From Erigeron canadensis (Eukaryota > Streptophyta > Magnoliopsida > Asterales > Asteraceae), in contig NC_057762.1 of NCBI RefSeq assembly GCF_010389155.1, positions 36,516,055 to 36,580,054 of the forward strand: a stretch of 64,000 nt of DNA, in the 5' to 3' direction. Both the position numbers and the translations under genes were made by a program. Shown piece by piece: positions 57,105 to 64,000 of this stretch. The notes below the pieces were generated by a model. It saw nothing but the letters and a program-made list of their open reading frames with translations, was not told the origin of the DNA and made no database searches. Each line of letters starts with the position of its first letter. Position 1 is the stretch's first letter.

Positions 57105-57426
57105 GGGTGTTTGGTAGATGAGAATGAAAATGTAATAATGATTGAAAAAGGTGGAAAGAGAATGAATTCCGTTGTTTGGTACCCACAGAGAATGAATATA
57201 CAAAAAAAATAATTTTTTAAATAATAATAAATTTAATACATATGACATCTTGAAAACAATTTTTTTTTCCATTCTCACCCATTCTCTATAATTTGTAAAA
57301 AATGGAGAGAATGGAATTGATTCTCCTTTCTCCGTTCCCATTTCATTTCTTTAGAGCAAACAAACAAAGGAAGTCTTTCCCATTCCGTTTCTCCCTTTCC
57401 ATTCCATCATACCAAACACCCTCTAA
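57105..57426. mobile_element. Tourist-like MITE, about 320 bp
   Basis: Ends GGGGTGTTTGGTAGATGAGAATG and, read inward, AGAGGGTGTTTGGTATGATGG, with TAA-like flanks. GAATGGA/TCCATTC repeats run through both arms. The GGTGTTTGG ends resemble the MITE at 44908-45129. The minus-strand frame 57099-57341 lies inside and is spurious. Confidence 0.75.
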
Positions 57427-60400
57427 GAAGTGGGGAACACATTAAAAAAGAAAGAATTCAATTCCACCATCGAACAGTTACTGTATTTAAAAAAATACTC
57501 GAGAAGACGTTGCATAAAATGATAAGAAATTACTAATTTGATATTCAAAATCGAAATGCTACTGCAGTTTTCTTCTTAAAATCAATTTGGTACTTATTGA
57601 TTCTATCAAAACATATGGGAAGCCTCATGATTCTCACCACACTCAAAGCAAAGCAACAAAGCAAAGCAGGAACACCATAGATTTTATATTGTGAAAACAT
57701 GTGGATAATATATGCCATATTTTAGACATGTGGGATTTCTCGAGTATAGACTATGATGGATAAATGACCCGGCATGTCACTATATATTTAATGTCACTTA
57801 GGCAACTAGCTAGTCCAACATTGTCATTTGAAGCAATGATTATTGTGGATGATTAATTTGTGTTATTGGGATATCAATTCCTTTTCTAAAATATCAAAGT
57901 TATGACATTGAATTTGCCAGTTATCGAATTAGACACGAAAGTACAATAACTATAAATTGCATAAATCTAACGTTGGAATTAGACATGGAATTTATTTTTT
58001 CAATAAGAGCTATGCACGTTTATGAAGTTACTTGAGGTCTAATTGTTGAGTCTACTTTTTCCTTGCAAGTGAAAATTAGCCTGGATTATACGACTCTTTA
58101 GCTTTTATTATTGCTGACCACAAACTAGCTATATAGAGGTGAAAAGTACAATTTGGGAAAAAGATGGTTAGCCTAAACTTTAGGACTTTTTAACATCTTG
58201 ACTATGATAAGATGTCATAAATATTGTTGGTACTTAATATGGGTTTGATTCATTCATGTGGGTTTCTTGACTGATCCAAATATTTCCACTCTTATTTGGT
58301 GCAGAGCTTCCAATCTAAGACGTTTGGTACACGATGCGCTTCTACTTACGTCAATTATGGCTGTGGTTGACAAAATTCGAATAGAATAATATATAATTAG
58401 ATGAGCTTTATAACATAGAGTTATATAAAGTCACAATTCACAAGTCACTATTTTAAGTTTATAACATTCGAGGCCATTATAACAGAATTACTGAATCGCT
58501 TGATACTGGGCTCTCATTTCAGAAAATAACTAAAGCCCATCTACATTTACTAGGCTAATTCACACTTAATCTAGTAGTACTTCCATTACATTTTATATGA
58601 GTGCTAAAGCCCATCTTCTCGGATCTGTTGACTGTTACTACTAGGACTCTAGGAGTACTAGATAAAAGGATTTTTTCTTAATCTGAAAAATATTTATTGA
58701 TTCATAATTGTTATAAATCAATGATTTGTTTTAATAAGAATGAATATCATAGCACTGGCCCTGCTTTTATCTAACAAAAGTCGTATTAAAAACATGTTTT
58801 ATGAAAAGAAATATTGTCTTTCTTAACTAAAAAAATAAAGAAGTTACATACGGAGTATAAATTATGTTGTACTTAAAATTTATCAAAAATAATTTTCACT
58901 GATATAACTTTTTTCATTCTTGAAAGATACATTTAACAAGTCGCGTGAGATTCACAAGTATTAAATCATCATAAAATATCATTCATTAGGATCTATGTAA
59001 ACATTTTGCTTTCGTCGCGTTGTACAAATATACCAAATACTTTAGTAGATCTGTAGATGTATAGATAACTTTTTTCTCACTATATACAACTTATTAATTA
59101 TATTTTCAAAGTATATATGTTTGAAAATGAGGTTTTGATATAATGTGTAGAGGCAATTGTGCATATTTAAACATAGTACTGTAGTTTGATGTAAGCGAAT
59201 TTTGCTAATCACGTCACGTATTTATTGTTAATTGGTAAATATTGGTAGGACCAGGATGACTATAAAAAGGATTAACGACGCAGTTTCATTTGCCTTTTAT
59301 TCTATGTGAAATTTAATATATAAATATTGTAGGAAAATATGAAGTAGTTGATGGGCTAAAATACTATCATCTAGCCATAAGTCCATAAACTTAAGGCTTG
59401 GTCAATAACTCAATATATTCGTAAAACATATATGTATAATCTATATATGGTGTACAACTCTTTGTCCATTAAAAAAAGAAATTAATATTGGTTTGAGTTA
59501 ACCACATGATTGTAATGTTGCATTTTAAAATTACAGATAAAAAATTAAACACGTTTCATAAGATTACAAAAGTTACATTCTATTTGTACTCTTTAGAATA
59601 ATCTTATATAAATTTTTCGAATTTCAATACATTTTAGGCAGCACATCGATTGCATAGTCAACTCGGTCTCCTCCCTCCGTATTTAGTAAGGCATTTCCAT
59701 TTATAATGCGTCACTTGTCATATAGGTAGACGATTCATAAGTGACATATCATTGCTCAAGCTCAAACATCCAATTATTATCTTTGGAATTAAGCAAGAAT
59801 ATTACTCCATTATCTACCTCCAATCATATTGATTTTCTCATCGCCAACGTTGGTGTACTTTTACTCGAAATATAAAGGTAAAAGTTGAAGATCATGCTAT
59901 ACCATTGCTCATATAAATTTTTCAAAGGAGACCATATTTCTCCAAAGTTGTTTTTTTTTTTTCTCCTGACAAAAAAGTACTGAATTGTGACTCGTTAAAA
60001 ATTTAAGATCCAATAAGTTATCTCAATTTACATACGCTCTTGTTTTCCATTTGCAGTAATGAAAGATATGTACTCTCAGACGAATTTTCTCACCCATGTT
60101 CTTGATCGTCCCCATTTAATTAATTTCGTATATATTTCTCTAATTCCATAAAGAAATTAAATTCCTTTCACTACGTTTTCTTTCCTGGCAGAGCGTCCAT
60201 ATAATTAAGCTCCAACCATACTTCGGGGGTCCATTTCAAGTATGTGGGTTCTATATTGTATCGTCCAATATTTTGTTTTTACCTTAATAATCTCACTAAA
60301 TGATTATATTTGCTATTTGTAAACTTTATCTATTCTTTTTATTCAAAAATTCACAATATTAACCAGTTCACCACTGATCCTATAAAATGATATATCACAA

Positions 60401-61834
60401 ATTCTGATTCACGATTTGGAAGAAAAAAAAATCACATAAATCGGTATTAAAATAAATTTTCATCAAATATAATTAATTAAATAACAACTAACTACCCATT
60501 TACCAACAGACATACACATACTCGATCCGTATGTGTTAGTGAATTGTACATTATTTTTTGATGATTTACACTTGACATATTGTTGTAGGCTTATAGCCCA
60601 TGTTTTATATCCATCTTAATTACACATTTACACCACATTTGTCAATCACCATTGCCAACCAACAAAAAATAACAAAATATCAAGAAACCTTCATAAGTTA
60701 TCTTTTAATATCGCTTTTGCAAGAATCGTACTAGTTTAACGAATATTTTAATTGTAAATTTTGATATGATAAAGTATTATACCAAAGTTTTTGATATAAA
60801 AGAAAATGATCGTGATTTATAAAACATGTTAGCTAGATTCAAATCGTCTTAACGTTAGAACCAAAATGAAAAATGATATGAATGATAACCGTGAGAGATC
60901 AACAAATTAGCGGGACTCGATCGATCATTTTGTTTCAACTTTAATATGTTTGCAGTGCAGCTACAATTCTACAAAACGTTTACGACGATATATGGAGTCA
61001 CCCAAAAGTATATGCCATTGAAATATGATGGTGTAATTATATTTTTGAGTTTTAGAAACATTTTTCAAAAATATGAGCCTGTGTATATAACTAAGTATAA
61101 ACTTTATTCTATTTTACTATACACAATATATATTATCATAGATATGTGAAATATAGAAAAGATGACAATAGAGTCATAGAGACTAGAGAGTATGCTTTAT
61201 AACACAAATTGTTTAAAGTTAAAGCAAGTCGTTGACATTTATTTAAAGCATATCTTATTTACAGAGATAAATATTGTTACGAACTTTATGTCATAAAAGA
61301 AAATCATTCAGGCCACCGAATCTCCGACATACTGCTAGTGTACACTATATTTTTTTTTAAAAAATAATCCTAAAGTAACATTAAGTAAATTAAATATTCG
61401 TACTAAACAATCTAAAACAACAACTTATAATGAACCAACATTCGGACATATATACTTTGTATTGTTTTATAACTGTAATTATATTATTGATACTTTAACC
61501 CTCTTCACTAAACTGAGCTAACAATTCATAGTCATATTAATCTTCATGTTTTCGGACAGATTGATAGGATGTTTTTTCCTCATTGGGTATTTAAAATCAC
61601 AATTCTATTTCTAAAGAGCAATCTAGTACGGACCCAGTTAAGACAATCTATGGTGGACCTCTCGTTGTCAAATCGTAACATGAAATTATAAGTTTAATTC
61701 ACCTTTAAAAAAAAAACAACAAGGGAAATGAGTAATCACCCTAAACAAATAGCTTAATAATTCTCCTAACTATGAGATGATGGCATGGAAAAATCAGAGG
61801 GCAAGGTTAGGAAAGAGAATTAGTGGATACTATG
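57427..61834. other. AT-rich intergenic region, no gene recognised
   Basis: 4.4 kb with no open frame above 70 codons that shows a domain, no splice-consistent exon chain and no clear transposon ends. Scattered short plus-strand frames (such as 60946-61149) have no recognisable family. A TATAAAAAGG near 59263 followed by a Met codon about 100 bases on is not followed by a credible frame. Confidence 0.45.
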
Positions 61835-62078
61835 TACATAAAGTAAAGTAACTCCCAATGTCGTCTTCCACGGGTTTTGGGTCCCAATACCGTCTTCGAC
61901 GGTGTATGGGGGAGGTTGATATGTTGACAATCTTACCCCTACCAAAGGTAGAGAGACTGCTTCCAGGTTCTACCATAGGTAGAAAAGGACCTCCAGCCTT
62001 GCTGGGCATGATGATCGAACCCATGACCTCTGTTTCCAGAGGCATGAGCTCCAACCACTGATCCAACCCAGTTGGTTA
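61835..62078 (-). mobile_element. tRNA-derived SINE (Au-like), nearly full length
   Basis: On the minus strand: GGATCAGTGGTTGGAGCTC (A-box region), CATGGGTTCGATCATCATG (B box), then a body with GGTAGAACCTGGAAGCAGTC, CTCTACCTTTGGTAGGGGTAA and a TTGGGAGTTACTTTACTTT end. This matches the layout of the widespread Au SINE family of angiosperms, as remembered. The open frames on both strands here (61830-62066) are the SINE, not genes. Confidence 0.82.
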
Positions 62079-62654
62079 ATACGTACATGTCACCTTCTTA
62101 ATATATTAGAAGGATTATTAAGTTATTTGGTTAGGAGGATTTATCATTTTCCAAAAAACGATTCAAAGCCAACACTTTTTCAAAGAAAAAAACGATAACA
62201 ATAATGTTGACGAGACATAAAAGATAGGGATAAAATGATAATGGTTTGTTTTACGGAAACAAATTCTAGTGGTATCAGCCAATAGTGTGAGAGCTAGGTT
62301 GGCCTACTACTTGGTGCATTCTCTCCTTTCTTTAACCTACTTTTCATAAATAATAATAACTTGAAATAGATAATTTTACGAAATCATGAGTCGATTACCA
62401 TGTAGTATGTAATCAGACTAGCTGAGCTTGATAGGTTAGAGAGGGAGGCTAACTAAATAATAGAGCTAATAGTGAAATAGTAGTATAATGGAAGTAGTGG
62501 GGTTTTGTCCATTAATGATATATGTCCAAAAAAATTGCTACTGTTATGAAAATCAACATAAATGAGATGTAATATAGTTGTGCATACATCAATATTTTCT
62601 TTATTGTTACTCTTTCGCCATAATCTACATTATATTTTTATTCTTAACAACAAA
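62079..62654. other. Intergenic, nothing recognised
   Basis: AT-rich sequence between the SINE and the CACTA-like terminus. No exon chain, RNA gene or repeat end could be supported. Confidence 0.5.
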
Positions 62655-63010
62655 CACTAAAAAAAAATGTCTTTTAGCGACATGTTTAGCGAATTGTTTA
62701 GCTAGCAATTTAATTGGCGACATCAGGCTTGATGTCTCTAGAAAAAAGTCGCAGAATTTTTGCGTCATAGAATGAAAGACGCTAAATATTGCGACACATA
62801 TAGAGACACCTAATGTGACGCAATTTTATTTAGCGACATTATTCTTTCTATCGCTATCAACGGCGCTAACTTTAGCGATTGTGCCTGTAAATGCCGCTAC
62901 CGGTGACGCAAATTTAGCGACTATGCTTGTGAATGCCCGCTAACGGTGACGCTAATCTGTAGGAATGTCGCAATTTAAGTCTCTAATTAAGTCGCTGATC
63001 TTAGCAACAT
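62655..63010. mobile_element. CACTA-like transposon terminus with subterminal repeats
   Basis: Starts CACTAAAAAAAAATGTC, close to the CACTA superfamily terminus CACTACAAGAAAA. It is followed over about 350 bp by some twenty copies of TTAGCGAC/GACGCTA/GTCGC-type motifs in both orientations, as in subterminal regions of En/Spm-like elements. The opposite end is not seen, so this is a fragment or a one-sided remnant. Confidence 0.65.
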
Positions 63011-64000
63011 TTCATGTCCCGTGGGCCATGTCATCTTGTTCGTTATGACGAAGCTTCACTTAATACTGAATAAACAAAGCTTGTGAGAGCTAATAACTAA
63101 TAATTACAATAATAATAAAGAATTTGGTATTCAAACTCAAAGTATTAAGCATTACCACCATTCAAAATTGTTCTAAGGTAAACTAAACATCATATAGTAA
63201 TATAGTATTAAGCTAAACAACCAGCTCTGTGATAATTCCATTGCTTGATTGGCCAAACAAACGTGACTTACTACCTCTTTCAGATTGTAATCGTTTGTCG
63301 ATCTAGAACTAGCTGCATTCTGTGGTGGTTCGAATGTCATCATTGGTCAACTCCTGAAACGGGAATTCATATAGTAAATCCATATACTATAATTGTTAGA
63401 AGAAAAATAAGACTACGACTGAATAGAAAATCACAGAGTTGCATAGACCATAACTACATAACTAATTGTCAGGTTGTTAATTGCATTGCTATTACTCCTA
63501 TATAGTATTGCACTCGTATATTAACATTCTGCATGAACCAGAAACCAACACTCGTGCGATATTAAACTTTAGAGCAGTCTCTACAATAATACTAACCTGA
63601 TCTTAGCATAACCTTAATACTAACCCGTAGTAAGCAAATGCCCTCCAAGCCTCGAAGCCCGTTGTAAGCAAATGCCACACGACTAACCTGCAAGAACATT
63701 ATTCAGTTTCCTAATCAATTCACAAACTTTTAGTTCAACCATATAAAAACCCTTGTTAAAAACTAGTGTTTAACCACACTCACCTCTGTATGTATGCCTA
63801 ACCTTCAGTTCAACCCCATGGAGAACCTTTGCAACTAGTTCTTGACTACGCCGACAATACAGCAAAACACAAAACTGAAGATAAATACTAGCACACACAT
63901 ACACAAATATAAAACTGAAGATAAATACTAGCAGTCTAGCACACACATACACAAATATAAAACAAGAGACACACAAGCTACCTGGGAAAGGTAGGAAGGG
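63011..64000. other. Right edge: unassigned, with a 40-bp tandem repeat
   Basis: A unit AAAACTGAAGATAAATACTA...CACACACATACACAAATAT occurs at 63871-63910 and again at 63911-63958, the second with an 8-bp insertion. Minus-strand frame 63770-63976 contains CRRSQELVAKVLHGVELK before a stop, which I do not recognise. No exon chain could be built before the window ends. Confidence 0.4.

Noticed and set aside
61830..62066. 78-codon minus and 67-codon plus frames
   Set aside because: Both are fully explained by the SINE at 61835-62078.
63871..63958. CRISPR-like spaced repeat
   Set aside because: Only two units, directly adjacent, in a plant nuclear genome; a simple tandem duplication.

Overview
The window is nuclear DNA of a flowering plant. 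It is AT-rich, the genes have many GT-AG introns, the intergenic space is full of plant-type transposable elements, and there are genes for plastid-targeted proteins including allene oxide cyclase. The mix of tRNA-derived SINEs, Ty3/gypsy LTRs that start TGTAACACC and hAT miniature elements suggests a eudicot, perhaps Asteraceae. That last step is inference, because no marker gene in the window settles the species. All gene models below were built by hand from splice sites and reading phase.

Layout, left half. The left edge (1-441, minus) is a decayed copy of the last exon of an RPN10-like gene whose apparently intact relative lies at 34.3-36.6 kb. A nine-exon plastid/thylakoid membrane protein gene (1567-6932, plus) follows, with a decayed duplicate of its own 3' end just downstream (about 7675-7875). 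An eleven-exon zf-4CXXC_R1 plus DDT-like nuclear protein gene (9269-14336, minus) comes next. After a reversed gypsy LTR (about 15.0-16.8 kb) and an hAT miniature element with an 8-bp target duplication (17445-18258) lies a five-exon gene for an uncharacterised beta-propeller-like protein (20923-26662, minus). Its introns hold a 5'-truncated LINE, a MITE and two SINEs.

Middle. 27.2-34.0 kb is a transposon graveyard: two hAT transposase remnants, a gypsy pol fragment with a 3' LTR, a Mutator-like MITE, an element sitting in a TA microsatellite, and a 532-bp hAT MITE with a perfect 8-bp target duplication. Then comes the RPN10-like gene (34313-36601, plus). It has a VWA domain, a lysine-rich tail instead of ubiquitin-interacting motifs, and a duplicated first exon. 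Next is a copia element that keeps only gag and protease (ending in an LTR at 41783-42191), itself interrupted by a 2.56-kb solo LTR with a perfect 5-bp duplication.

Right half. Three tandem copies of allene oxide cyclase (AOC, jasmonate biosynthesis) lie on the minus strand. Copy A (42192-45905) is a pseudogene cut by the copia LTR, with a Helitron and a Tourist-like MITE in its second intron. Copies B (48602-49669) and C (53000-54311) are intact three-exon genes. All three keep a CACGTG G-box about 290-330 bp upstream of the start codon, which fits MYC2-type jasmonate feedback. The coding third exons of B and C are identical over about 380 bp although introns and first exons differ, which suggests gene conversion. 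Comparing A and B gives empty sites for several insertions. The Helitron carries an exon-sized fragment of an MS5/SDI1-type TPR gene. From about 54.9 kb to the right edge no protein-coding gene could be supported; the region holds MITEs, a SINE, a CACTA-like terminus and AT-rich sequence.

The genes do not form one pathway. The only functional unit is the AOC cluster. No wholly new system is evident. The strongest leads are the UIM-less RPN10-like paralogue with two first exons, the AOC gene-conversion tract, and the AOC pseudogene that preserves an ordered series of insertions.
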